The notes: generated by a model from the sequence alone, not told the origin. A stretch of 64,000 nucleotides of DNA from Topomyia yanbarensis (GCF_030247195.1 NC_080671.1:65347412-65411411); one strand, 5' to 3'; positions 1 through 12,912 are shown, counted from the stretch's first letter. Program-made: numbers and translations.

Positions 1-3000
1 ATATATTTTTTAAATGACCGTTAAAGCGGGCGAAGTATTGTTTTCGAGTGGTATGTCTGTTAGTCTGTGGTATCATTTCTACAAAAGATTGATAATGTAT
101 CTTGAAAAATTGTGGCAAACGGTAATATTAATCACACCGAAACTGTCATTAACGGCTGAACACACCAAATTATTTTCTAGTCCGGTCACTCGTATCATTT
201 TTGGTAGCGCTCGTCGCCGAAAAGTAACGAAAGAGACATCAGCTTTCGTATGACGTTCTATATAGTAACAGCGAGACTGGACGACAGCGGCAGTGTGCGC
301 TATCGCGTCGTGAAATAAAAACCTTTAATAAATGCACATAAATATCAATCAGCGAAAAAATGCAATTGAAGCAAAAAAACTTACACAAACATCGCCACAC
401 GATCTCGTAATAAAATCTTGGGCCCCACCATTTTTTTAGAGACGGACCACTGCGACCAACATTTAGATTTTTTGTGGGAGCAGCTGGTCGATGATCAAGA
501 ACACTAGATCTTGTAGATTCAGGATCTTACTTGCGTCCACCAAGAAGCGTGGTTACCCCGGAATACAGTGAAACACCAGCAGTGCTGGACGATGTGCCGC
601 ATGCGCTCAAACGAGCTAAGCACGCCGAATCTCCTTTTGCGATTCTTTCCACTGATTATATTTCATCCAGTTACTAATCCGGGATGCTTTGCGCAAATTA
701 TCCTCGAATGTTTTTCGCTTTCGTAGCTGGTAGTCGACTCATTCGGCGGCATCTGATTTTTCTCGCTTCGATGACGAATCTCTGCAGGAGTAGTTTTTAA
801 CTTGAAATTAGAGTAAATAAATGAGCACTTAAGAAATTTTTAATAGATTTATTGCAATAAAACTTACCTTGAGTCGAAATGCTGGCTAGTCCTAGCTTAT
901 ATTCCAGCTCCAGTACAAACGATATTAGTTAGAATCGGTTGTCACTAGAGCCGGAATGCCAGCTAGAACCAGCCGGAATTCCGGCTCATTTCCTGTTGAA
1001 TATTACTAAGTTGCCTCGTACTTATGTACGGCACATCTGGATATTCCTAAACACCATGGATTTTCAAAGAGACCAGTAACTTTCGATGCTTAACACAGAA
1101 CTTTTTTTTAATCCGTGTTCAACAGATAGAATTATGTTATGAAAAAAGTTTAGCAACGGTAACTATAGGAGCGTAGAAACAGATTGTTAAAAGAAAGTAA
1201 CAGATTCATAAGTGCTGCTAGTTTCATACATTTTCTAACCAAAAGTCATATTTGACATTACCAGTTACCCGAGTCACTGAGGGGTAATCAGATTTGTGAT
1301 ACAGTTTTGGAATGCCAGTGTCTAGTCGTGTCGTTGCTCTAAGGATTGCATTGACGTAAGGAAAATTGAAATTGGTTGACAAACGGTCGTGATACGATTG
1401 TTTCAACAGAAAAAGTAATTTCGTCTGTACTGACTCTCAATTACTGTTTTTACAATTAATTCTGATATACAAATTTGATTTCCATCATTCTTTGTTCACT
1501 GTTTTTATAAAAGATTTACCTATCCAATGGTGAAGAAAGAATTAAAATTGGTGAGCAAACAGCTAAGATATGGCAAGTCAAGGAAGCGTTCCCATTTTTT
1601 TTCTCACTGACTTTGTTATACTCTTTTTACTGTAATTTACGGTAGACAACTCTATTCTTCTATTTTTTAATTTGACGTATTCACAAAAGATAAATCTTTC
1701 TATTGGTGAAGACAGATTTAAAATCGATTATGTAACGGCTGAGATATGACCGGTCAAAGTAAGCGTTCCCATTTTTTTAGACCCCCTTGGTAGTCCGCGT
1801 AACTTTTCACCCCCTTGGTATTCCGAGTGTTAAACGGTTTAAATTCGCTTTATTGGTTTACATATGGATAGATACATTTGCATTTAATGGGTCTTTCAAG
1901 TGATGCAGTTTCGACTTTCTCTTCTGCTTTCGTAATTCTTGAATATTTTGTTTGTTTTGATTATAATCGTTTTGTTACAGACTTGCTGAATTGGACGGAA
2001 TTTGTTTGCTTTTATTATTACAGGTATCACATAAATAGTTCAAAATAAATTTCGTGGGTTCACAACGGATCGATTACGTAAATTGTTTGATATTTTACGA
2101 AACATTTATTTGGCAGGTTTACCATAATATTCTCTTAGTGCAAGTTTCGGAAAGAAAACAAGAAATGTGCTGATGCCAACATTTTCTTGGTCCAGACCCT
2201 AATATCACGTTAATCCATGTGAAAATTGGATAGAATACAATATCGCAATTCAAATAGAAATTAAAAGAATCTCCATTAGCTTTTAAAATCACACATTAGT
2301 CTGCGTGAGAAATCCGATAGTAAGCTCAAGAATAAATTATCACGATAACGCATAGAGGTGTTACTAAAATACGAATTAGTCCCTTAAATCATAGGTTAGC
2401 CTAGAAACCGATAGTGAACTCAAGTATAGAATATCACGATTCTGTACAAAGAAGGTACGAATTGTGACTAGCTTCCTGAAATCATTCAATTCTAAGCTGT
2501 TTAATCTGCTTTAAATTTTATGATCATAAAACACGAAACACGTCCAGAAAAGTGTTAAAGAGCTTCACAAACTTGAATACTTATTAAATTATGAATTCGT
2601 TCCTTGATGCATAATTAAATTCGTATTATAGAAGAATCAATGATAGCCATGATAGTGTTTGAATGGAGCACCATTTACTTGTTAGTTTGAACAAGCTTTG
2701 TTGAAACATACGCACCGATTATGTCCCGGATGTTACTCACTCTACTACACAATTTACCCTACCCAACAAACAAAATTTCAGAAGTAAGAGGTTATTTATT
2801 TGTGATTCCAAAACTTTGATCGTTATTGTTCTTTCTTGCGTACATTGGAACTTTAACCTCGATCGGTCATTCGCCCTTTGTTTTTCTCGTATAAAAATGT
2901 GCAGATATTTTTCTTCAAACCTCTATCCATCCAGTTCTTTATTCAGGTAAAAATGCGAACCGGCCAAAAACGATCTAAAGCCCGGAGCAGTTGCTCACAC

Positions 3001-6000
3001 TTAGCTTTCGCCGCCCCTCCCTCTCGTCGGGCCACTAAACAGCAGGTCTGAAGTGGGATGGTTCGCAACGTTCGGGGCATCATAATACATAAAGGTGCGT
3101 CCTCATATCCGAAAATCCAAGGAAAACTAATTGCCTTCTTGCTATGTAATGCACCAATTTCATGCAAAGGCTTTCCGTCCACCATGTTTTACTCCATCGC
3201 AATTCACTCGAATAATACTTGAATGTGTCATACCACCTATTATTCGTTCCGCCAAACAATAGCAATCATGGTTACATTTCATTCTTAGGATAATATTTAC
3301 TGGAGGAAATTTCATCGAACGCACAATGATAACAATCGGCTGCCATTACCTACCATCTACCGTTTGAAAACCGCTACGAAGACAGAACCATTTCAAACTC
3401 AAAGTGCTCGTCAAGTACCCCAGTTACGTCCAATTAAAAAGTTGCGCAGAAAGGGTAAGTTTTCATCAAATTTAAAATTCTAGCAAATTAGTCTCCAAAG
3501 GGAAAACTTTTCCGTTTCTTGCAGGTATTGACTCACCTAGGGAGAAAAAAACTTGGCCTGCGGAAAACGGTCCACGTAAACAACCCGCTTCCAAAAGCGG
3601 GAAAATTGCATGCAAAAAACTCTAATTAACGGCAGTAAACTGTTACTATACCGAACGGGCGAGTGTAACGAAAAATTTAATTTAACAATTAGGTCAGTAC
3701 TTAAGAGTGGTTCTATAGGAGTCACAACCTTGGAAATTTGTGACGTCTTGAAACATTCTATAATGCTGAAAAAATGAACTAATCCTGGAAAAGAAAGTGA
3801 ACTCATTGTGATAGAATGTTTATCAAGCCAATGTATTTTGTTGATGTTTTTTTAATTCATTACACTCGAACGCTGTAAAAGTCTAAATTGTGATGCAATT
3901 GTGCCTTTCTCATTTCTCCGGAAAATTGAATTCATAATAATATCAAACATATATGCGAAAAGAAAGACGTATGTGATTTCTGCAGCATGTACAAACATCA
4001 CGTCAAATTTCTCTTTTCTGAGAGATAAGTCAATCTATCGAGGGATTATTATCGTTGAAATGCATTTTATTCAGAACGAAGAACCGGCTTCCGCTTGTCA
4101 AAGATTCCCATCCTTTCATTTCCCTTGCCGTCAGCAAAATACGCGCTCCTAGAGGGGAAAATTTGCGGTATGCCACCTCCGGCTAGTGTTGGCACACATA
4201 CCTATAGCAATAAGCTGACAATTTTCAATTTCATACCAGCTTTCCACCACAAGTGTCGAGCACTTTTCCGGTGGACCACCGCTGCTTTTCTTCCCAGGTG
4301 CAATCAGTGGCACAATTGTTTCTTTCAATATGATGCCAACTGTACGAACACCAACAAAGACTTTGAACAAAGCACGATCACGTATTTATACAGAAGGAAG
4401 CGATTTTCTTCCCAACAGCACAAAATATTATAAATTTTCTATTCCCGGTTCTGTTTGCGGAAAGGATTTTCCCTGGTATTTACGCTTGTCAAGCTTTTTC
4501 ATTTGCATTTCCACATTCGCATTTCTTTTCGCAGTAACTGTACTGCAGAACTTCACCGTTTTAGAGCTGACAAAAAGTGTTTCGTTGAATGATAGATGCT
4601 TCTACCGTCGGAAGGCCAAGGAAGGTGACTAAACAGCTTTCCCTCGAGAAATGATTCGTGCGGTAAAGAAAAGAACACGTTTAGGGTATGGCATAGAGGA
4701 GACGACAAGAGCTAAATTTCCAAGAAGCAAAACAATCGACGTAATTTGGATCTTTCAGAAAAAAGACAAGCTTTCCCTAGAGCGATGGGCAGGAGGTTGA
4801 GAACGTGCATATGGGATTTAGTCGCACTTTGCCCAACAGCAATTTCATACGTCGAGCGAAGTCAGTATTTTTCTGAGGAAAAGAATAAATGCTGTTACTT
4901 AGTACATATACGGTGTTACTGTAGCAATTTAGCCGTCCAACATATATTTAAACGTAGATTAATTTCAATAAAAAGTAAAGCGGGGATTCCAAATAACATG
5001 TAAGAAATAATAATTTGTATTACATACAAACCATTGTTTTTAGCCGGATACTTCTCCAACAAAATAGCAACCTTGTGATCTATGTGTAATAATAATGCAT
5101 AATACTATTAAGGAGGTACGTGACTGTTCTGGCCGAATTTGTTTCTTCGTTGACACATTCGACAGTTATCGATGAATTCGGGAGTTATTGGCGAATCCAG
5201 ATATGGGAAAAAATCCGATAAACCCCAGTCAAAACCTTAATTTTGATAAAACCTCCAATCCAACAAAAGAATTTTCTGATTTAATCTCAAAAAATCATGG
5301 AATCGACAGTCGTAGTATATTTTAGATAACGCCTGTTATGCCCTTGATATAACTCACTCTAAGGCACAATTTGCCCTGCCTAACAAACAATATTTTATTC
5401 GAACCCCCCATCCCCCCCCCGACCCCAGGTGCTTCTGATGAATCCACACCGATGCCGAAATCGGCGGTACTTCCTGTTTGTGCCTCCCGTCCTAGCAGAA
5501 TTATAGAATCAAGTGGTGTTGCTGCTGAATTGATATATTCACCGAACAATGCCCGTATGCTCTTGTTGGTGTTTGCTGCTAAACTTGTCACAGCCACCGA
5601 TGCTCTCCATTCCGAAGCTACTACATGCCACAGGAAGCGGCAAGGGAAAAACTAATTTCCTATATTCATGCATATTTCATAGCGCTTTTTCTGGTGTCAG
5701 TGTTAAATATAATTTTATTATATGAACGTTTATTATTCAAATTACAGTTTCATATTTTCAGACAAAATATTTTGAGCTGAATTTAGCGTAAAGCACACGT
5801 ACATAAAATAGAAACCCTTGAAAAGCGGTGTATCTGTGCGATGCCCACCCTCTAATTTGCTCGAAAGTGAACGAGAAACTCGGACAGATCACTGGGGAGA
5901 TGGTCACAGTTCAGGCTGGCAAAATAATGCCCTTTTTATCGTTTACTGTGGTCACGTTGTACTGCACAAGGCCGACCTAGCACCAGCGCTGCCGGATCCC

Positions 6001-6559
6001 CTCACAGCACAGAGGGTACTGCTAACGACTTCGAAAAACAACCGGGTGTCAATGTTGGTTACTTCAGAATATACGAGATACCACCGGTAAAGACTAGGAA
6101 GCCTTTTCGGCTTTTTCATCCGGTGCGGCTACCGAACATAAAGCGTTGCTACATCTGCCCGTTCCCATGCAAATGCTTAAAACGATTAGTGTTGATGTCA
6201 AAATTATTATTGTTTAGTACTCGCTTTCCTCTCCCATTCTGGTGCCAATATATTTCCGGAGCGGATATTTCGTTTTGAGTTTCGCTTTACACTTAATTTC
6301 CTGGAACAGAGTTAGGTGTATACGAGTGGGTTGTTCAGGTCAATTCAATTGTGCTTTCGGATGAAGTTACAGGAGAGAAGGAATATTGGAAAGTAGAAGA
6401 AATTAGAATGCAAACTACAGGGTGATTCATCATAAAGTTTTTTTAAACAAGCAAACAAAATTTAAAAACATGAATTAAATTTCAAAATATTTATTATCAC
6501 TTGAAAGAACATTCTTTGCCATTTATTGTTTGAAAACAATATCTTTCAAACGTTGACCA
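1..6559. other. AT-rich stretch without recognisable genes
   Basis: I see no supportable gene here; open frames are short and overlap on both strands. Weak repeats are visible: a diverged tandem pair with a period near 179 bp (about 1500-1610 and 1680-1790, both ending in AAGCGTTCCCATTTTTTT), a diverged pair with a period near 98 bp at about 2305-2480, and a segment of about 45 bp at 2733-2780 that recurs at 5350-5395. The interval 5322-5655 is open on both strands and includes a C-run at 5408-5420; it shows no domain I know. Confidence 0.5.
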
Positions 6560-7230
6560 TACAAGCACGATTAGCTCAAATGGCACGTTCCCCATATTGA
6601 TTGGAGATTTGAGCCTTGCCATGTCTTTTCATCATTTCCCTGATGGGATGGATTGGGGAAGGGGTAAGATAAGGGATAAGCAGCAAAATAACGATACAGA
6701 GAACAGAGACAATCGACATGGTTCTCAGAACTTCCCAGCAAACTGCCCACGAACGAGGATCATGGAAATCTAGGCTCATCAAAACTCTTGAAACATTCCT
6801 TAGGACTTCACGGAATGTAAAGGAATGCCTTATCCTGGTGAAGGCTATATAAAATAATAAAACGATAGTCTGCCCGCCTTCCCACTTATCTCCTCCAATT
6901 TCTGTTTCAGACAGGTACAGCTTTGTTCGTTATCCGGATAGAACCTAAACCATACCTTAAGCCAAACCCACTGAAACTGGGGATGAATGAGTTAGGAGAG
7001 ATTGAAAAGAGAACCGGGACGATCTTTTAATAGATCATCCTTCAGCGCAATCGAATAGTGTCTCCTGTCTCCAAACTTGGTTGCGTTCGACAAAGTATTG
7101 TGACTCGAAGACTCTGTACAATGAGCTGAAGCATTGTTAAAGAGAGCACCTCTCAATATTTTCCCATTTTTAAGGAATTAGAAGGAGCACGCTTCTCGTA
7201 ACTACTAGTATTCACTCCTGATGTTGTGGA
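6560..7230 (-). repeat. Dispersed repeat family A, copy 1
   Basis: This block matches 14115-15070 in inverted orientation over most of its length, from a stretch around GATGTTGTGG (7217) to one coding for the peptide PIREMMKR (near 6640). A 68-codon open frame on the minus strand (6576-6782) has a hydrophobic stretch followed by that peptide and is partly shared with the second copy. No termini, duplications or known protein domains could be fixed, so I treat it as a fragment of an unnamed transposable element rather than a gene. A neighbouring segment (7300-7375) recurs in inverted form at 30705-30790. Confidence 0.6.
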
Positions 7231-7719
7231 AACTGACTCAATTTTCGATTCTACACAAGTCTACATAAAAAATTTAATTGATTTAAAATGCCATTTTGTT
7301 GTAAGCTACGAAGACGGGGTTAAGTAGCTTCCCAACATAGAAGTTTCCTTTATTGAAATACGGTTCTTGAACCTGTGGAATCTTTTCCTTCCTCTGCTAA
7401 AAAACGGGATAGATTCATAGTTATTGTACGTTTATGCTAAAGATTAATTTGTTCTACTCGAACCATGGTCCATCAGAGCCTTGTACATATCATCACAGGA
7501 CTAAATGCTTTCTGATATTTATGTGTAGTTGAAATATCAAAATAAAGTTGCACTGTTCTGAGTCGATTGGTGAGAAAATGACACAAATTCAATCCACAAT
7601 TAACGAGGCTACTATCGTTTAAAATTATTCCACATTTTCGTACCTCGGATCGAATATCAAATATTTTAGTTTTATACCTAGCCCCACCCTTATATGGTCG
7701 AATAAAGGGCGAACACGAA

Positions 7720-8900
7720 ATTATTGCGACACATTCAACAGGGCATAACTTTTTTACCATTGGGTAAAAATCAACCAAATTTTGCACACTTTCTCCTTGA
7801 TGTGTATTGTTGACATGCTGTCAAACTCGAAGTCGTGTTTTTCGATTCAACGAAAATGGAGGTGAACCAACGCGAGTCGAGAGAACAAATTCTTTCCAGC
7901 AACCTGGAATTTCCTGACCTGTCGCACCGGCAGTTGGGAAAAATGTTGAACATTCACCATTCAACCGTCTCCAGAGTGTTGAAGCGGTTCCAGAAGCGGT
8001 TGACGTTGGATCACGGCAAAGGAGCTGGAAGAAAACCGGGACCGGAGAACAAAAAGATGGAGGGAAAGGTGAAGCGGATGATTAAAGCAAATCCCAACGT
8101 CTCAAGCCGTGATTTGGCTAAAAAGATCGGCATGTCGCAGAGCTACGTCCATAATGCAAAGAAGAGAGCTGGACTACATACATACAAGGTACAGAACTTC
8201 CCAAACCGCGATGAGCGGCAACAATCGACGGCTAAAACTCGGGCACGGAAGCTCTACGAGAAGATGCTGACAAAATATGGCTGCTGTGTGATGGACGACG
8301 AAACGTATATAAAAGCCGATTTTAAGCAAATTCCGGGGTTGGAGTTTTTCACCGGCAAGAGCAAGTTCTATGTGGACGACAAATTTATGAAGAAGAAAAT
8401 GTCGAAGTTCGCCTCCAAATATCTCATTTGGCAGGCCATCTGCTCTTGCGGACTGAGGAGTGAGCCTTTCGTGACAAAGGGCACAGTAAATGACGAGATC
8501 TATAAATCTGAGTGCCTCGAGAAGCGCCTTTTGCCGTTCTTGCAGCAGCACGACGAAGCTCCGCTATTTTGGCCAGATTTGGCATCATGCCACTATTCTA
8601 AAAGTGTTCTGGAGTGGTATGAGGCCAATTCTGTCCATTTCGTTCCAAAGGACATGAATCCGCCAAACTGTCCGGAGCTGCGCCCGGTGGAGCAGTACTG
8701 GGCAATAATGAAGCGGGAACTTCGGAAGAGCAAGAAGACAGTCAAAGACGAGAAGGACATGTTAAGAAAATGGAAAAAAACTGAGAAACTAAAAATGTTG
8801 TGTATCTTATGTCACCTGCAGAATAAAAGTAATTCTAAATGAATAGCTTTATGACAACAATTTATTAAAAAAGCGAAAATTGTGTTAAAAAATGCTCTAA
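7720..8900 (+). mobile_element. mariner (DD37E type) transposon, approximate extent
   Basis: This is the span around the transposase ORF at 7856-8842. The 5' flank has the sequence CAGGGCATAACTTTTTTACC near 7738, which could be the start of a terminal inverted repeat. I could not find a convincing complement on the 3' side: the TAACTTTTTTTTTC stretch near 8898 is only a weak candidate. The limits are therefore approximate and the copy may have lost its 3' end. Confidence 0.55.
7856..8842 (+). CDS. mariner-family transposase, DD37E
   Basis: A 328-residue transposase of the IS630-Tc1-mariner superfamily, which cuts and pastes its own element at TA sites in the nucleus. An N-terminal helix-turn-helix (around LSHRQLGKMLNIHHSTVSRV) is followed by a basic GRKPGP linker and a second helix-turn-helix. 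The catalytic triad is readable: the first D in VMDDET (residue about 147), the second in WPDLASCHYS (about 241), and the E in RPVEQYW (about 279). Exactly 37 residues lie between the second D and the E, which defines the DD37E group known from mosquitoes. I chose the ATG at 7856; the open frame extends seven codons upstream without another ATG. The C-terminus after about residue 310 turns lysine-rich and unlike the family, so a deletion or frameshift near 8765 is likely and activity is doubtful. Confidence 0.85.
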   Translation: MEVNQRESREQILSSNLEFPDLSHRQLGKMLNIHHSTVSRVLKRFQKRLTLDHGKGAGRKPGPENKKMEGKVKRMIKANPNVSSRDLAKKIGMSQSYVHNAKKRAGLHTYKVQNFPNRDERQQSTAKTRARKLYEKMLTKYGCCVMDDETYIKADFKQIPGLEFFTGKSKFYVDDKFMKKKMSKFASKYLIWQAICSCGLRSEPFVTKGTVNDEIYKSECLEKRLLPFLQQHDEAPLFWPDLASCHYSKSVLEWYEANSVHFVPKDMNPPNCPELRPVEQYWAIMKRELRKSKKTVKDEKDMLRKWKKTEKLKMLCILCHLQNKSNSK

Positions 8901-10114
8901 CTTTTTTTTTCAATTGTCTTAGCCCAGCAAACTGTCAGAAACCGTGAAAAAATTCCATAATCCCTTTTTAAGCTAAATAATAAATAAAGCAAAAAACCGA
9001 CTTGTGTTACCTTACTTTTTTTCAACTCGCCTCTTTTTTACTGCCTATGTTATAACAACAAGGCAACAAAAGGACAACACCAACCGTGAACGAAAGTACC
9101 ACGTTCTAAAAGTTTGACAACACGTTAAATTTCAGCAGCGAATAGATTGCAACAATCAGGCCACTAAACGAGGCACATTTTATCTGATGCGATAGATCAG
9201 AGTAAAATTTCGCATTTCCACCTCCCGCTTTTCTGATTCACCGAACGAAAGTGGTGATAACGGCGATGATAGGATGTGACGATAAGAGTAACTTCAGTTC
9301 GCTTTTCATACATTGCTGTATGGGGTTCGTAGAGGGGAAGTAAACTTTAAAGTTTCGTTCGCATAACTTCTGATGAATTAGGAAAGAGAAATGGTTATGG
9401 AAAGTTATAATATGAACGACAATGTGATCCTCATTCTTCAGCACGTATTCTGCCAAGACGTGCAGCATTTTTCTTGCGTAATCAAAATATTTGCATACGA
9501 GTATGTGTAGATACCGAGAAAGGTGAAATGTTTTTCTCGTCATTTCTCAGGGGATCACACAATTGGTCTTGGGGATTAGAGTTTGTATGGCTGTTGACAA
9601 AGATTTGCAATGCGTACTTCCTCCCACACCGACATTCGTTTTATTTTATTCGTGTGCAAACAATCAGATCCTTTCGTATTTCCCATGCAATCCTTATTGA
9701 ATGATAGCGCTGTGTGTAGGTATTCCAATCAAGCCGGTTGACAGCAGAACGGATTGGAAGTGGAAAAATATCTCGGCAAAGGGATAACCTGCCAGTGCAA
9801 AATAAGAGCCAGTTGTATACCACACATGAATACAAATTCTGCCAGTGCACTATCATCGCATCTTTCCCAACACCAAACAAAATAAATCAAGATCTAACAA
9901 AGGAAACTATAATAATTCTTGTTTATCATCCCTGATCCTGATTTCCATACTGAATAAGATGCTCTATCAGATAGCAAACATGCTTCCCTAGGAGCGACTC
10001 CCAACCAAAAAGCTCAAAGTTAGCGAACATCTTGTTCGCTAAGATACACACATGTGCTCTCGATGTGATGCGTAACTGATTGCGGTGAACAATGTGATTT
10101 TATCTGATGGAAAA
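8901..10114. other. No recognisable gene
   Basis: AT-rich sequence downstream of the mariner. Short open frames at 9238-9543, 9474-9704 and 9641-9880 overlap on opposite strands and show no domain. I see no RNA gene or repeat here that I can support. Confidence 0.4.
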
Positions 10115-10116
10115 TA

Positions 10117-11278
10117 GGTACCGTAAACCGCGGTGACATTGATCACTTTTCGAAGTAATCATTGCATATTTTTTGACGCAACACATTTTTTTCGAGCTTA
10201 ATATTTTTAAACCATGTACTAAGGAGAACAAGATTGGTTGATTTTACCTAAAATTGTCCGCTTTCAGCTATTTTTCGAAAAATGATTTCAAGTTGAAGTC
10301 CGTTTTCGTACTCCGGGGTGACTTTTATAACCAGCATGTTCACCCACATTAAGTTATTGATGTCAATGATTTTCATTCAATTGTTTGTTTAAACTAATTT
10401 TGGAAAGATACTCATTGTTAAATATATGTTAATTGGTATTATACAAAGTATTCAATGTACTGTAAAATTTGAGTAACCAAAATACGTATAATTTGTGTCC
10501 AACTAGAAAAAAAATTCTGAAAAACCTTTAAAACTGCTAAAATTGTTTTATTTCAGTGCTTTACAAAATGTTTCATCCATTTTAACACGTGGAAATATTG
10601 AACAATAAAAAAGTTGTGAATTTTAGCTTAAAACAATTTGAAATAATTGCTAACTAGTTTCACAAAAAATTGTATTTAAAATAAACAAACTCTTAAAAGT
10701 AAATTTGGTACATCCCACTATAAAGGAAAATAAAAACTCGCTTGTAATTTATTACTCTTGCTCAGATTTATTTGTTTTGTAAAAAATAGACACTTTACGA
10801 AGCTTCATAAAAATAAGGTAAATTCAAATTTAGGTTTTTTGTAGTTTTTGTACCCAAAAACCGAACAAAAAACTCAAAAAATAAGACAAACCAGTATTTC
10901 ATAAGTTTAGAGCAAAAATCATTTCAAATTAAAATGATTCGGTAGACTATTCTGGTTTAAGGGACCATTCATAAATTACGTAACGCAAAAATTGCCCAAA
11001 ATTGACCCCCTCTCCCCCTATGTAACAAATTGTCACAAATTTTTCCATCCCCCCCCCCTCCCCTGTTACGTAACAAATTCCAAGAAATTTTTTTTTTCTT
11101 CGATGAAAACATGTTACGTAACGATCTAGTTAACACCCCCTCCCCCCTATGTCACAACTTGTCACAACTTGTCGTACCCCTCACCCCCTAAAAACGTTAC
11201 GTATTTTATAAATGGTCCCTAATAAGCGATCTACGAAAAAAGTTTCGAGTGATCAATGTCACCCCGGTTTAAGGTAAA
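10117..11278. mobile_element. 1.16-kb non-autonomous TIR element with TA duplication
   Basis: The ends match as inverted repeats of about 30 bp sharing the core GGTGACATTGATCACT (left end from 10117, right end to 11278). Each end is bordered by TA (10115-10116 and 11279-10280 read as 11279-11280), as expected for TA-targeting elements. There is no coding capacity inside. The right part is interrupted by a 261-bp MITE at 10960-11220, so this element is older than that insertion. Confidence 0.65.
10960..11220 (+). mobile_element. 261-bp MITE, GGGACCATTCATAAATTACG family, copy 1
   Basis: A short element with terminal inverted repeats of about 25 bp that begin AGGGACCATTCATAAAT and end in the complement. 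Internal C-rich tracts alternate with repeats of the TACGTAAC core. A second copy of nearly the same length lies at 58744-59003. Flanks read TTA before and AAT after, so the target duplication is eroded (TA or TTAA). There is no coding capacity, so it depends on a transposase elsewhere. Confidence 0.8.
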
Positions 11279-11813
11279 TACTTTCCGTTGCCGGTAGCTA
11301 GTTTTCACATGCGGGCCTACAGCAGGGATTAAAGGAGGTTTTGTTCGCTAGTAGCTAATACTAAATACACCCCAAAGTGGAACATGACCTTTTACTTAGG
11401 CAGATATTTGTTTATTCATTTATTGATTTATTTATTCTATATTATCTGACCCAGTTGGTCTTAATGAAAAGGTATGAGGACGGGGAAAAGCCAATTTGAG
11501 TGAAACATCAAATCTTCTCAAATTAGCGTAATAACCCCCCTGATCTCCAATACAGTAGTCGTATGAAATTGAATTGTGCTAGCGATGATATGATATTACA
11601 CTACATTTGTGAAATCTAATTGTTAACGAGTTTAAAGTGCACAAGTTATTGCAAGTATCCAAGAGCTGTTGTAAAGTTATGCAATTTCTGATGCACTTGA
11701 CAATCATGTATAATTCAACGTCATCAGCGTAGAATATACTACATGCCAAGCATTCAGTCTCATTCTTTTATTTGGGCATAACTTTGGGCAAGTATATACA
11801 ACAGAATAAAATG

Positions 11814-11981
11814 TTTTTTTTTTATTTCGATTATAGAGGTTTTAACCTTAAGGTCATTCGCCTCTTCGGGTTAGAAAAATCTCTTATGAAAAATTTCTAA
11901 CCCTATGTGTGGGGTCGGGACTCGAACCCAGGTGCGCTGCGTACAAGGCAATCGATTTACCAATACGCTACGCCCACCCCT
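11814..11981 (-). mobile_element. tRNA-derived SINE, Feilai-like, complete
   Basis: Read on the minus strand, the element starts GGGGTGGGCGTAGCG and contains a pol III A box (TAGCGTATTGG) and B box (GGTTCGAGTCC). It continues through a tRNA-unrelated body and ends in a poly(A) run (T-run at 11814-11823 on the plus strand). It is flanked by a perfect 11-bp duplication, AGAATAAAATG, at 11803-11813 and 11982-11992. The body agrees with what I recall of the Feilai SINE family of Aedes mosquitoes. The intact duplication suggests a fairly young insertion. Confidence 0.85.
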
Positions 11982-11994
11982 AGAATAAAATGTT

Positions 11995-12912
11995 GAAAGA
12001 GTTTGATGAGCTTCGAGAGATATTTTACACAGAACCGTAGTGTACGATTGGCCAGGTTGGCCACCGCCAAGGGCGCCAGCCTCAGAGGGTCGCTTAAATC
12101 ATGACCGGCTTTTTAATTTTTGTGAGGATAAATCATGAAATAAGTCTAGAGAATGTGCTATTTCCAAGTGAAGTGAACACTGAAAAAGAATGTAAACACC
12201 AAAAGCAAAACTAATACAGTTTTAGCTCTAAGATAAACTAAGTCAGGTTCTAACTCCAACTTATAGAATACGAAGGCATAGGCAGAAATTATGGGAGATA
12301 TAAGAACAAGCCAAAGGATAGTAATGCAAACATGTGCTAAGTATGGGAGTCCGCAAGGGTTGACATTCCCAACGGTTTTTAACCGAAACTGTTTTGTCAA
12401 TTTGCTGACTTTTTATGCGATTACCTATAAATGAGGAATTACTATGACTCTTTCACGAAATTCACGAAAGAACTTGATCGAACTGAATAACCTGCTCCTC
12501 GAGTTTGTGTTAGTAGAATGTTGTATTCACATGTCTATGTAAAATTCATTAAACCTTTACATCTGAAGTCTTTCTTCGGGGGGGGGGGGATTCATGTTCA
12601 CCGCGGCATATTCACTGACAATACGGCAAATGCCTTTGTGGCCACCGCCTTAGGAGAGCGGATATATTTCCATGTATATACGAAATCATTGTTCGAAAGT
12701 CGAACTAACAAAAATTACAAAGTTAACACTAAAGAGGCGCAAAACTAAGACTTCGCCAAGGGCGCCAGAAGGTCACGCTACGGCTTTGATTTCACAACAT
12801 CAAAAGAAATACATTCACAACTTACCACTTCCTAAGCAACTCTTATTAGTTTATCAGCAGTCATGATGAAGTCAGTGTGCAATCCGCCAAAATCATCGTA
12901 ACAACGCAACGC
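11995..12912. other. No gene; G-run and repeat fragments
   Basis: This is AT-rich DNA. A short GC-rich block around CGCCAAGGGCGCCAG occurs at about 12068 and again at 12752. A run of at least nine G residues lies near 12581-12589. The segment at about 12820-12890 resembles a stretch near 37950-38030, so part of this interval is an old repeat. Short open frames (12518-12748, 12672-12866) have no domain. Confidence 0.4.

Noticed and set aside
5322..5655. Gene on either strand
   Set aside because: Both strands are open over the same GC-rich block. Neither peptide shows a domain, and part of the block recurs at 2733-2780.
8174..8551. 125-codon minus-strand frame
   Set aside because: It is the shadow of the mariner transposase on the opposite strand.
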